A stretch of 64,000 bases of DNA from Perkinsela sp. pyNocScin1 (taxonomy: Eukaryota > Euglenozoa > Kinetoplastea > Prokinetoplastida > Perkinselidae). The stretch lies in the NCBI GenBank assembly GCA_964019655.1, contig CAXHTR010000001.1:682001-746000 (forward strand), written 5' to 3'. Below the pieces are notes generated by a model. That model worked only from the letters and a program-made list of their open reading frames with translations, did no database searches and had not been told where the DNA came from. The translations under genes and the position numbers were made by a program. Below are positions 18,783-28,129 of the stretch, in pieces (position 1 is the stretch's first letter; every line of letters starts with the position of its first letter).

Positions 18783-19928
18783 CTAAAAAATCACCACCCA
18801 CACGGCCCACACAAGAAATGCAGCTCGCAGAAGGGTTTCGAAGCAAGCGATGAGAGACATCTCAAATCGAGCTTGGTGTACTGAGCTCCTGAAAAAAAAG
18901 CCCTGTTCATCACCTTTCTGCTTCTCGAGATCATCAGCGCAGTGCCAAGCCTCATCGTTCGTGCACGGACCTTGGATGAAATTTTCCGTAAAATCAAACG
19001 TTAACTGGGGTTCTTCCAACGTACCCGCTGGAATATTATGCGGGTCGACTGAGCCCTGAAAACGGTTGCCACGCAGCTGAATCCGCTTAAGGCTTTCGGG
19101 TAGGAGTTCGAGATCAACGGACCCCGTAAATAGATTATCACTGAGATCGATGGTCTCGAGGGACGCAGGAAGGCGCTGAAAATCGACCTCCCCGCAAAAA
19201 TGATTCTCTCCAAGCTCAAGTATGGTGAGTGTCCGCGGAAGATCGCACAGCGATACTGGCCCCTCAAAATTGTTCTTGGTGAGAACGATCGCCCTAAGCC
19301 GAGCGGGCAACGCTTCCAAGTTGGGCAAACCATAAAAATTATTTTCCATCAGGTAGAGCACAAGCAGGGCCTCTGGGAGGCGGGTGAGGTTCACTGTGCC
19401 ATCAAATTTTTGTCCAGTGAGGGCAAGAATTTCAAGCCCTGCTGGGAGTCTTTCGAGATTCGCTGCCCCTTCGAAGAGGCAGTTTACGAGGCACAGTGCC
19501 TCGAGCCGTTCTGGGAAGGCTGTGAAATCTACTGTACCATGAAATAGCGTGTCTTCGAGCAAGAAGCATCTGAGTGATTGTGGCAGCGCTGATGCGCTCA
19601 GTGTCCCTGTCAGATTATGGTTTCGACTTCTCAGTCGAAGAATTTGTAAGTTTTGCGGTAGCGCGTCGAGTGATATCGACCCTCCAGGCAGGAACACGTC
19701 ACATTGCGCGCACCCGCACCAGTGGATCTCAAAAATGTCTCCCGCATCGTCACAAAAAATGCTTTGCCACGTGCAGACATCTCTAAAATCGCCATTTGCT
19801 GCGTAGAATTGCGCTTTGAAAGAATCATCAAAGTCTGCAATGAAGAGTTCCATGAGCGTTTGGTCGGGCAGCATAGAGACGTCGACGCGAGCGAGTGACT
19901 CGTTGGCTGCTAGGTAGAAGGGTAGCAT
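18783..19928 (-). CDS. LRR protein with C-terminal membrane anchor
   Basis: A 381-residue protein with leader MLPFYLAAN, motif SLARVDVSMLPDQTLMELFI and cap CTWQSIFCDDAGDIFEIHW. Nine or ten repeats run to about residue 310, for example GTVDFTAFPERLEALCLVN. A polar spacer follows, then a hydrophobic end (LLRAAFLVWAVWVVIF) that would be a membrane segment or GPI signal. It shares gene order and layout with the flanking anchored genes, consistent with tandem duplication. Confidence 0.83.
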   Translation of the reverse strand: MLPFYLAANESLARVDVSMLPDQTLMELFIADFDDSFKAQFYAANGDFRDVCTWQSIFCDDAGDIFEIHWCGCAQCDVFLPGGSISLDALPQNLQILRLRSRNHNLTGTLSASALPQSLRCFLLEDTLFHGTVDFTAFPERLEALCLVNCLFEGAANLERLPAGLEILALTGQKFDGTVNLTRLPEALLVLYLMENNFYGLPNLEALPARLRAIVLTKNNFEGPVSLCDLPRTLTILELGENHFCGEVDFQRLPASLETIDLSDNLFTGSVDLELLPESLKRIQLRGNRFQGSVDPHNIPAGTLEEPQLTFDFTENFIQGPCTNDEAWHCADDLEKQKGDEQGFFFRSSVHQARFEMSLIACFETLLRAAFLVWAVWVVIF

Positions 19929-20205
19929 GATTGGTTCATAAAACTATGAATAGAAGTCTAAAAAAGTGACAATGCACAGACGACAACTCATTTGAATCGC
20001 ATCACTATAGAAGACTGAGTGTTCGAGAAAGATTGGAGAAAAGCTGCTGATGGACTTTGATGGCTACGTATAAAAAGGTAAACCTGAAGCCTACCAGTGA
20101 AGTGCACACGGATGCTCACTGAGAATACGTTCAGACTTGGAAATATCATTTCTATTTCATTTCAATTTCTACTATTGCAGGAAGAGTCCACTCCGCTCTA
20201 TAGAG

Positions 20206-21318
20206 CTACAGAATTAGCGGCAAAATCGTTAAGATGAAAATTGCTGCGAAAAGCATGCGCAGCCCCCATGGCATCGGGCTACGCTCGGGCAGCGCTTGAT
20301 TTCTTGCGACTTCTCCGCCTTGCGCCTGCTCTCTATCTCTCACGCCCTTTTCCGCACCCATCTGTTTTTGACGATGAATTACGTATTCTGCAGGTTTACA
20401 ACCGGTGTAGGGCCGCCCGATAGGTGTGTGCGAATCATTGAAGTCAGGGCTTCCCATCATACGTCCCACGCCCTTTTTGGGCTCTACAGGATGTGGTGCG
20501 TGTTGTGGAGCCACACTACCTGTAGATGGCCGCCCGGTAGATATGTGCGAAGAATTGAAGTCGGAGCGCTTCGGGGAAAGACGACGGCGATCATCTATGT
20601 GAACTCCTCGTATTTTGACAAGCGATTTTAGATCCACCGTGTCATCAAAAAAATCAATACTGAGAAAATAGTCTACTATCGACGCAGGCATACGCTGCGG
20701 ATCAAGATAGCCACGTAGATAATTTCCCCCTAGGTGAATTGCGATCAGAGCAGGCGGGAGGTGATAGAGTGAAACTCGCCCTTCAAAATTATTTCTACTG
20801 AGGTCAAGAACATGAATATTTGCTGGAAGTGATTCCAAGTTGAGTGAGCCGAAAAATCGATTTTGCTTGAGCTTTAGTCGCCGTAAAGGCTTTGGAAGGT
20901 GTGTCAGATCTACGGTGCCCTCAAATAGGCCCCTATCGATACATATACCCCTGTTAGTACCTGGGAAAGCTGTAAAATCTACAGTCCCTGCGAACTTTGT
21001 TTCCGTCAAGTTAAAATTTGTGAGATGCTGTGGAAGCAGCGATGCATTGAGTGTTCCAGTAAAATTTTGATTTTCACACCACAATACGAGGAACAGCAGG
21101 TCTTTTGGAAGCATATCGAGAGATACAGAAACACCGCGCGGGCATGGGCTGATTCCTCTTGTATAGGTTATGCCCGTAACCCTCCTTTCTGCGTTACAAT
21201 CGATCCCATACCAATCGCAGACGTCTTTAAAGTCACCAGTCAATCCGCGTTGGCCATCCTTAAAATCATTATTAAAGTCCGCTATGAAAAGCTCCATGCG
21301 TTCTTGGTCGGATAACAT
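20206..21318 (-). CDS. anchored LRR protein with frameshifted leader
   Basis: The frame from the ATG at 21318 encodes 370 residues: MLSDQERMELFI, cap CDWYGIDC, about seven repeats, a polar spacer and a C-terminal hydrophobic segment (LRMLFAAIFILTILPLIL). The conserved sequence SLYLTAHDPLGRFDAS lies in frame just upstream, but the leader's own ATG (21368-21370) is one base out of frame with it. A single-base indel has therefore separated the signal peptide from the body. Unless this is an assembly error, the product would lack its leader. The spacer contains a 39-residue tandem duplication (near 20340-20562). Confidence 0.68.
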   Translation of the reverse strand: MLSDQERMELFIADFNNDFKDGQRGLTGDFKDVCDWYGIDCNAERRVTGITYTRGISPCPRGVSVSLDMLPKDLLFLVLWCENQNFTGTLNASLLPQHLTNFNLTETKFAGTVDFTAFPGTNRGICIDRGLFEGTVDLTHLPKPLRRLKLKQNRFFGSLNLESLPANIHVLDLSRNNFEGRVSLYHLPPALIAIHLGGNYLRGYLDPQRMPASIVDYFLSIDFFDDTVDLKSLVKIRGVHIDDRRRLSPKRSDFNSSHISTGRPSTGSVAPQHAPHPVEPKKGVGRMMGSPDFNDSHTPIGRPYTGCKPAEYVIHRQKQMGAEKGVRDREQAQGGEVARNQALPERSPMPWGLRMLFAAIFILTILPLIL

Positions 21319-21506
21319 GGAGGCGTCGAAGCGTCCGAGTGGGTCGTGAGCGGTCAGGTAGAGTGAACATTATAAAGTGCGACAAAGTTAGGGGGGGAAG
21401 TGGCAAAAGAAATAAATTCGGCTTGTTGCTATGAGTTTCAACGAGATGTCCTAAACACTCACTTTCAGCCCGATTTCCAACTTGTCGGGACAGCGGGGGC
21501 TTTCTT

Positions 21507-23531
21507 TCAAAAATTGAAAGAGTCTGCGTATCGCATGCCAAGGCCCACCGCTGGCGCGCTGTACAGCGCGATATTGTCTCCGGGCATGTTGATATACATC
21601 GGCGACTCTTTCCCATCGCCCATTGGCGGCCCATTCTGCACGGCCAGGTCAAAGTCTGTGCCGTCGTCGTCCATGGCAGCGCTTTCCCACTTGCCGGTCT
21701 GTGCATTGAACTGCGGCGCTTCAGCGTCGTCTGGTAGAATGGCCTCCTTTGGCCGCTGCTTGCTGGGGAACGGCCACCACTTGGCACCCGCTGACTGCCT
21801 CTGCGAGTCATCTGCAGGGTCCAATGAGGTCCCAATTTCAAGCGAGAGCGAAGGGTCAGCTTGGCCTTCGGTAGGCGTCCTCTCGTCGTGCTGCGCGGGG
21901 ACTTCAACGACTGGTGCCTGCAGAACAATCTCTTGCTGCATGAATGCAACGTCGATTGGAGCTGCTGGCATCACTGGCGTGGTACTTGGGGATGCTTCCA
22001 CAGGCTGGGCTGCCTCTGGGGTGGTTGATGGGATGACCTGTGCTGAAAGTTCGAGCAAATTTAGCTCAGTTGTTGGAAGTGGTGTATTAAGCGGAGCTGA
22101 GCTACTGGATTCCACTGTTGCATTCACATTTGTATCTACTGGGGGCGCTTCTGAAGCGACTGTGCGTACAGGGGCACTGCCAAGCTGCATACTTTCCACT
22201 TGCTTTTCTATATGCTGCGTCTGTTCTTGCTCTGCAGCTGGCGAAGCCTTTGCTGGAGGCTCTGGGACACTCGCCGGTGGTCGAACCATGCTCGAGCCGG
22301 CTTTCTGACATGCAGCTGCTGCGTCTGGCATATTATGAGAAATCAGTGAATTTACAAGATTTTGCAACCGGTGCGACCAATGCGCATCTTGCGATTGGCG
22401 GACAAGAACGAGCCGCATGCATTCCTTCCACTTCGTGTTAACTGTTTCCGAGTCGGCGTGGAGGTAGTCATACCGGAGGTGCCAGTGGATCATCGGGTGG
22501 ATGCTATTAGTGCTTGCCTTGCAGAAGGCTTTGCGAACGGAGCTTACGACGCCAGCATCGATGGTCGAGGCGAGGCAAAAGGCCTCCGCCCAGCGATTAG
22601 ACCCCTGTGCCAGCTGGATTGCCTCGTAGACGCTCGATGTGTCAGACAGTGATTGAAAGGGATCAGTAGTAGTAAGTGGATTAGCAGTCGAGGAAGCCTG
22701 TGCAGGTATTTTGGGATTTCCCACTTTATTTTGCTGTATTAGAGGCGCTACAGGTGATTTGTGACTCTCAGGCTGCGCAACAGGCGTTTCAGGCTGTGAG
22801 CTTATCTCAGAAGGGTATGCATTAGGTGCACTCATTTCACTTGATCGAGGAACAACTGCTTTTTGCACCTCTTGATTGATCGCTGGAGCAGGCGGATCAG
22901 ATGGCCATGAATGTTGCGTCGCTGGGGCTACATGATCAGGGCAGGGGCTCTGCACAGGCACTGATGGATGCAGCTGCTGTTTGGGATGACTGTGTTGTAC
23001 CGCATCGAAAGGGAAAGAATTCACTTTTTGGGCTGTATCAGTGGGATTAACATTGTGTGCCGTTGCGCTCGGAAATGCAGGGGGCTGATATGCAGGTGCT
23101 TCATTACCCACTTGTATTGGAGGGGCTGAAGCACTTTGGGTAAACGAGGTTCCCACTTGCGCTGGAGCGGGTGGAAACGGTGGAGGTGCAGCACTGGCCG
23201 GAGATTGAATCATTGGACTGCTCAAGGTCTGCTGCGGCAGCCGGTTCATTCCGTATGCGTACATATCACCGAGCGGTGGAATGGCATTGCCAGGGGCACT
23301 GCGCTGTGTCGCGCTCTGTATGTTCATCATCGCCTGTGGCTGGGGTTTCTGAGTCCCACATGTTTTTCCATCATCTCGATCGCAGTCGGCGAAGAAGTCA
23401 TCCTCAGCGGACAGACTAAATCGACCCTGCAGAAAAGGCACGAAACGGTATACATCTTCTGACGAAGGGCCATCCATGTGCTGACTTTCGTTCGAAGGCC
23501 GAGGCATCCCGCTCTGATTCATTCCATTCAT
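21507..23531 (-). CDS. SEC16: Sec16-like COPII scaffold
   Basis: A 674-residue protein. Long Pro/Gln/Ser-rich disordered regions surround a helical segment (about 300-420: SVYEAIQLAQGSNRWAEAFC followed by a HPMIHWHLRYDYLH stretch). The segment resembles the Sec16 and Sec31 alpha-solenoid that binds Sec13 and organises ER exit sites. Near the C-terminus KWWPFPSK and PKEAILPDD ... GKWE match the C-terminal pattern of Sec16 proteins. No WD40 repeats are seen, which argues against Sec31. It is the last gene of the minus-strand housekeeping block. Assignment rests on pattern recognition, not a search. Confidence 0.6.
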   Translation of the reverse strand: MNGMNQSGMPRPSNESQHMDGPSSEDVYRFVPFLQGRFSLSAEDDFFADCDRDDGKTCGTQKPQPQAMMNIQSATQRSAPGNAIPPLGDMYAYGMNRLPQQTLSSPMIQSPASAAPPPFPPAPAQVGTSFTQSASAPPIQVGNEAPAYQPPAFPSATAHNVNPTDTAQKVNSFPFDAVQHSHPKQQLHPSVPVQSPCPDHVAPATQHSWPSDPPAPAINQEVQKAVVPRSSEMSAPNAYPSEISSQPETPVAQPESHKSPVAPLIQQNKVGNPKIPAQASSTANPLTTTDPFQSLSDTSSVYEAIQLAQGSNRWAEAFCLASTIDAGVVSSVRKAFCKASTNSIHPMIHWHLRYDYLHADSETVNTKWKECMRLVLVRQSQDAHWSHRLQNLVNSLISHNMPDAAAACQKAGSSMVRPPASVPEPPAKASPAAEQEQTQHIEKQVESMQLGSAPVRTVASEAPPVDTNVNATVESSSSAPLNTPLPTTELNLLELSAQVIPSTTPEAAQPVEASPSTTPVMPAAPIDVAFMQQEIVLQAPVVEVPAQHDERTPTEGQADPSLSLEIGTSLDPADDSQRQSAGAKWWPFPSKQRPKEAILPDDAEAPQFNAQTGKWESAAMDDDGTDFDLAVQNGPPMGDGKESPMYINMPGDNIALYSAPAVGLGMRYADSFNF

Positions 23532-23703
23532 GGAAGGTGAAAAAGAATAGAAATCGAAAATAATTTACACGTAGAATGTGCTGTCATGAAAGATAAACCT
23601 CGTTATTCACCGCACAAGGGGCACTCTTTATAGAACGATAAGCACTGCATAAATTCTGTGCCAGCCGCCACGAAAACATTGCGCCAATTACACTTAGTAG
23701 CAC

Positions 23704-24912
23704 TTAAGTATTCTTCCGTAGATTTATGCCGAGGTTCGGCCGTCGCACAGGCTTCGACGATTCCGGTGGCTTGCGCGAGTCAGCACGCCTTGGCACCGGG
23801 TTTATCCGCAGCGGCTCTCGCTTCTGTGGGCTCCCCACTGGTTTTTTCGTGTCTTTGGGATCCTTGCTGTCCTTTCCTTTCTCATCCTCTTTTTTCTCCT
23901 TAACCTCTTCCTTGACCGCTACTGGCTGCATTTCTGCGTTTTCTTCCTGCGCCGACGAGTACCACGACGAGTCGTACGCGCCCTTTCGGGCCACTCGCTC
24001 ACGCGCGACAGACATTGTGTTGTTGTCGAGGAGCGAAGCCGGTGCCTCAATGACCTCTGTCTCTTCCTCTGGGCGGAGCTTCGGCTTTGTGTCAGGCTCC
24101 TGCTCGACGACGTTGAGCTCATCTGCCGCTTTATCACTATTTTCATTCGTATTCACTTCAGTGCCTGCAAGAACTTCCCCATCGGCCTTGGGCTTGCCTG
24201 CGAGTATGTCCTCCATCTCTTGGACAGACTTCTTCTTGACAGTGTGGCGGAACGTCGTGTGCTTATTGTGTGTCTTGTGGGCCTCGCGAATGCCCTCGCT
24301 GAGCGTCGCAAGCTCCTGCGGCGGCAGCTGCTCACGCTGGAGCGTTGACAGCGTGTGGATGAGCGCTATGCCCTCCTTCATCGAGAGGCACTTGCCGCTC
24401 AGCGCAGCCTCCTCGCGTTGTATCTGCCGCACGCGCATGCGCACAGCCTGCTTGGCGTAGTACTCGTCGACGACCCGCCGGAAGGCCTCCTCGTGGGTCA
24501 TGCCGTGGTCGGCGGTGTACGCGTAGTAGCTGCGTTCCATCTCGTCGAGCGGCTTTTGGACCCAGAAGATGTTCATGTAGCGATTGCCGGCGCTCGCTGC
24601 GCTGCGGCTCGCCCTCGCGAGCTCGTCGCGGAGATTCTGGCGGTCCTCGTTCTTCTCAAAGTCTGTTTTGATGTGCGGGTCGTGCGCGTGCGGGTTCAGC
24701 GTGTGCTCCTCGCGCGCGAGGTTGTGCGGCGGCGGGAACATGCGGAAGTGCTGGTACCAGTCCGGCGGGACGTAGAAGCCGGTGCCCGCGAGCTTGCGCA
24801 TTTTGTTGAAGGCCGCCCAGGAGTCGTACTTCTCGAACCAGCGGTCGTACTCTGGGCCAACGTCGGTGTTTCGCGGGTGCCGAAATCGTGGCCTGATTGA
24901 TACGCGGAGCAT
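23704..24912 (-). CDS. possible mitochondrial ribosomal protein mS23
   Basis: A 402-residue basic protein. The N-terminal third contains FYVPPDWYQHFRMFPPPHNL, which recalls the PxWYDVYxAFPP segment of mS23, and a following YYAYTADHGMTHEEAFRRVV helix that could match the FVEKY region. The C-terminal half (from about residue 240) is charged and repetitive in Lys, Glu and Pro, probably disordered. If correct it is a small-subunit component of the mitoribosome. The match is short and I hold it loosely; another kinetoplastid mitochondrial protein is possible. Confidence 0.42.
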   Translation of the reverse strand: MLRVSIRPRFRHPRNTDVGPEYDRWFEKYDSWAAFNKMRKLAGTGFYVPPDWYQHFRMFPPPHNLAREEHTLNPHAHDPHIKTDFEKNEDRQNLRDELARASRSAASAGNRYMNIFWVQKPLDEMERSYYAYTADHGMTHEEAFRRVVDEYYAKQAVRMRVRQIQREEAALSGKCLSMKEGIALIHTLSTLQREQLPPQELATLSEGIREAHKTHNKHTTFRHTVKKKSVQEMEDILAGKPKADGEVLAGTEVNTNENSDKAADELNVVEQEPDTKPKLRPEEETEVIEAPASLLDNNTMSVARERVARKGAYDSSWYSSAQEENAEMQPVAVKEEVKEKKEDEKGKDSKDPKDTKKPVGSPQKREPLRINPVPRRADSRKPPESSKPVRRPNLGINLRKNT

Positions 24913-25229
24913 AGGTAATTAAGGAATGAAGCAAAAGAAGGTGAGAAAGGACAAGCTTAGTATGAAGGAAGCAAATCTCAAAATTTCGATGGAATGACTG
25001 AGAGGAAAGGCAAACAGGGCATGTCGTTGGCAGTCTGAAGTAAGTAACTTTCTGAATGCCTGTCTCTATCGATCGAGATATGACCAAAAGACCAAGATTC
25101 ATTTACTCAAACCTCCTTTCTTCACTTGAAAATGGTTTCATTCATTGAAGCACACCTCCAAGCCTAATCCTTGAGGCACTGGCACTTCCTTCGAAAAGCG
25201 GATCACCCACATACAGAGATTCTTCAAAA

Positions 25230-25958
25230 TCACATGAGCTGCACTTTCCCACTGAGCAGCAGTCCCTCGATCACCTCGTACTTCAAAACGTATATGTCCC
25301 CTCTCACGAGCTCCTGAATGACCCCACCCCCGATGTCAAAGGAACCGATGGTGTCGATCACACGAATAAAGACAAAGTGGTGCTTGGGCGGGTTCACCTC
25401 TATCTCCCTGCCCTCGGCAAAGGGCGGATTCGGCGTCAGATGGCGCAGCTCGACGGGCACGTTGGCGAGGCCATTCCGCAGCATACACTCGTGCTCGATG
25501 TGCGCGTAGCGCTTCGCCCACTCGCGCTCCTGGGCGGAGAGCCGCTTCATCATCTTCTCGTCGCGGAGCAGCGTGTGCGAGCACGCGGATATTTTCTCGA
25601 GGCGAATGCGGAGGTAGTCAGCGAGGAAGTACTTGGCACGTGAGAGTTCGTAGAGAATGATGTCGAAGGGGTTGAAGGTGAGCGTCGTCTCGGGGTCTGG
25701 GCGGTCCTTGGCCGCCGCCTCGCGCTCGTTGATCTCCGTGATGACTGCCTCGATGGTCTCATTGTCGTACGGCAGGATGTCTGCACAGACGCGCTCGCTT
25801 CTCCACAGCGAAATGAGCGATGCCATGAGTGAGGGCCTGTGCTTCCCTGTCTGTGAGATCTCTGAGACATTTGGGCTGTGGATGTCACTGTACACGAACG
25901 ACGGGCTGCCGTCGGTCGGGATAGTCGAATCTGTATAGGTGTAACTATCAGGGTCCAT
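25230..25958 (-). CDS. SLD5: GINS complex subunit Sld5
   Basis: A 242-residue protein. The GINS A domain includes the characteristic FNPFDIILYELSRAKYFLAD and LRIRLEKISACSHTLLRDE, followed by LSAQEREWAKRYAHIEHECM. The C-terminal B domain reads HHFVFIRVIDTIGSF, GGVIQELVRGDIYVLKYEVI and ends with a short GKVQLM strand, as in Sld5. GINS joins Cdc45 and Mcm2-7 in the replicative helicase in the nucleus. Length fits the family (about 220-290). N-terminal residues 1-45 are Ser/Thr-rich and unmatched. Confidence 0.8.
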   Translation of the reverse strand: MDPDSYTYTDSTIPTDGSPSFVYSDIHSPNVSEISQTGKHRPSLMASLISLWRSERVCADILPYDNETIEAVITEINEREAAAKDRPDPETTLTFNPFDIILYELSRAKYFLADYLRIRLEKISACSHTLLRDEKMMKRLSAQEREWAKRYAHIEHECMLRNGLANVPVELRHLTPNPPFAEGREIEVNPPKHHFVFIRVIDTIGSFDIGGGVIQELVRGDIYVLKYEVIEGLLLSGKVQLM

Positions 25959-26036
25959 GCTTTCAGGCTAAAAAATAAGAAAAAGACAAAAATTAGTTAA
26001 CGAAATTTACTTTCCTATGATTTCAATCACAAAAGC

Positions 26037-26780
26037 TCAGCCATTTGACTCACTCACATACACGCCAGTGACCTCTGGCACGACGAATTTGCCAGATTCA
26101 ATCTCCCAGCCGCACGCATTCACAAAGTATTGTGCTGTCTTGGGGCCGTAAAAAAACGTGAGCATTTCGAGCGCCGTCTCTTTCGATGGAAACGCGTAGT
26201 CAGTACGAATGTGCGCTGGAGGGGAAGCAAAAAGCGGCACATGCTCGAGCAAGTCACCAAGCCGGCTTTGCTCGGTCACGCCTGTGCCAAGGTTGTCGAG
26301 CACAATGATGCGCGCAGGGCGAAAGCGTCGCGTCCATGTGCTGATTATTTCTGCCACCACTGGCTTCCACGCGTGATTCGCCCACATCGCCTGCTTCACA
26401 CAGACAAGTGACCACGCCGCGACGATGACAATGTCTGTCGGCTCACCGCTTGCAGAAAGCACGAAATCGGTGATATTCTCTTCCCCAAGCGGTGCGACAG
26501 CGCATGTCACGTTGGGAATGCGCATCGCATCGAGGTAGCCCACCATGGCCGGGGAGCTGTCGAACGCGTAGACTTTTGCGACATGCGGGGCCGCCAGCTT
26601 GGCGATGCGGCCAGACCCGCAGCCAGCGTCGATGAGGACTGTCGATGGCTTCAGAAGCGGCAGAAGCACTCGCTCGACGTTGTTCAAGTAGTCGTGCATC
26701 GACATAAATGCATCGTACGCATCAGGGTGGCGCTTGTAGATCTCCTTGTGGCCAACTTTGTTCTTTGGAAAGGTTCTCAT
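26037..26780 (-). CDS. class I SAM-dependent methyltransferase
   Basis: A 247-residue protein with motif I LIDAGCGSGRIAKLAAPHV (about residues 49-67), an acidic motif II position (YAFDSSPAMVGYL) and motif IV-like DIVIVAAWSLVC. The remaining strands of a Rossmann-like fold follow (ARIIVLDNLG). The substrate cannot be read from sequence; the fold is used for small molecules, lipids and RNA. It sits between Sld5 and PDCD2 genes in a same-strand housekeeping block. No targeting signal is obvious. Confidence 0.7.
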   Translation of the reverse strand: MRTFPKNKVGHKEIYKRHPDAYDAFMSMHDYLNNVERVLLPLLKPSTVLIDAGCGSGRIAKLAAPHVAKVYAFDSSPAMVGYLDAMRIPNVTCAVAPLGEENITDFVLSASGEPTDIVIVAAWSLVCVKQAMWANHAWKPVVAEIISTWTRRFRPARIIVLDNLGTGVTEQSRLGDLLEHVPLFASPPAHIRTDYAFPSKETALEMLTFFYGPKTAQYFVNACGWEIESGKFVVPEVTGVYVSESNG

Positions 26781-26899
26781 ACAGCAGAGAGAGGGATCAT
26801 GCGTGAAATCTATGAAAAGTGCAGAAAAAGCACACTCAAAGCTAATATGGCTGAAAACTTTACAAAAGTGTTCTCTCCGGCAATTTGCATTTCTCTACG

Positions 26900-28003
26900 C
26901 TACACACCAGCCTGATACGCCACATACTCATCGACGTACGCATCACCACCGCACTTTGGATTCATGCACGAAAACACCATCAGCGTCCCGAGCGATGCCA
27001 TGGCATCGTTCATGTACCAGTCGCCGTAGCCGCTGCCAAGGAGGTAGACCGCCGTAGAAAATATCTGAAACTCGAACGCACGGGGGCTGCCGCAGCACTG
27101 GCAAGGTGGCACTGCGGCGGTGTACTTGGCACTGCTCCCGGCGATGCGGTCTACTGCGGCACAGAAATCAACAAGCACTGTCGTCGCGTTCGGGTACGCA
27201 GTGCTGTACCCGTGTACATTCTGTGATGCGCAAATGAGGACAGGCTCAGTGTTCGGCGACCACCGGACGACCTGGTTCTGGTACTTTTCGGTCATCTGCA
27301 AGTAATCGCGAAGCACTGGGTCGGCGGTGGTGTCCTCAGGCGGGTCCTCCTTTGGCATGTCGGGGGGAAGGGTGTTACTTGGCTCTGAATTTTCAGCTAT
27401 CTGTTTCGACTGCGCACGGACACGCTCCAGGTAGACCGCATACGCGTCAACCTCGCGCTCCTGTATCAAAGAAGTGAATGGCAGGCAGGACATTTTCTGG
27501 TGAAGGTAGACATCCGGGGCCTCTACCGAAGTACTCGGTATCTCACCGCTTGGCACTGGATCTTCACCCCAGTCATCACTCTCTGTAAAGAGCTGTGCAT
27601 CGCTACTATCGCTCGCTCTGGGCTTGCTTGCTAATGTGAAGCGCTTCGCACAAAAGTACTCGCAGCTGTACGCATTGCATCCAAAGACGTATGTCACTCG
27701 GTCTGCACCCTCGATTGGAACAAACAGCTGTGCGATGAGAACAAGTGTATCCTTGGAGGTACACTTGGGACAAATAAGGCTCGCTTTTATCTCACTTTCA
27801 TGCGAATGCAAATCTGAGCCTCTTGGGAGCATGAAAAATGGATATCCACCGAGATGGCTTTCGTCATGTCGAGAAAATTCAAGCGATGTATCGCTCTGGA
27901 TAGCCAGTGGGTCCTGCATCGTCACGTAGCTTGCTTCCGGCACGTAGAGCCAAACGTTTGGATCTGGCGCATCATTGACCCCAGCATCATCAGTCTGCAT
28001 CAT
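26900..28003 (-). CDS. PDCD2/Tsr4-like ribosome biogenesis chaperone
   Basis: A 367-residue protein. The N-terminal half has the family layout VWLYVPEASY, SHLGGYPFF, a zinc-like CPKC and a TYVFGCNAYSC segment. The C-terminal domain carries DYLQMTEKYQNQVVRWSPNT, PCQCCGSPRAFEFQIFSTAV and SCMNPKCGG, matching PDCD2_C. In yeast Tsr4 and animal PDCD2 chaperone ribosomal protein uS5 (Rps2) during 40S assembly. Cys pairs are retained, so it looks functional. Two adjacent ATGs (28003 and 28000) could start it. Confidence 0.8.
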   Translation of the reverse strand: MMQTDDAGVNDAPDPNVWLYVPEASYVTMQDPLAIQSDTSLEFSRHDESHLGGYPFFMLPRGSDLHSHESEIKASLICPKCTSKDTLVLIAQLFVPIEGADRVTYVFGCNAYSCEYFCAKRFTLASKPRASDSSDAQLFTESDDWGEDPVPSGEIPSTSVEAPDVYLHQKMSCLPFTSLIQEREVDAYAVYLERVRAQSKQIAENSEPSNTLPPDMPKEDPPEDTTADPVLRDYLQMTEKYQNQVVRWSPNTEPVLICASQNVHGYSTAYPNATTVLVDFCAAVDRIAGSSAKYTAAVPPCQCCGSPRAFEFQIFSTAVYLLGSGYGDWYMNDAMASLGTLMVFSCMNPKCGGDAYVDEYVAYQAGV

Positions 28004-28129
28004 TCGTAGCTCTAAGAGAGATTCCCTAGAAATGAAAAAAAAATATATAATTTTGTGGACTGAGATTCGCTTGTACTGAAGTTATGTGGACTGCAGCTCA
28101 TGCAATAAATACAAATATAGCGCCTGGGA

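Noticed and set aside
21400-22308. 302-codon plus-strand frame opposite the Sec16-like gene
   Set aside because: It is a low-complexity mirror of a disordered coding region and runs against the strand of the cluster.
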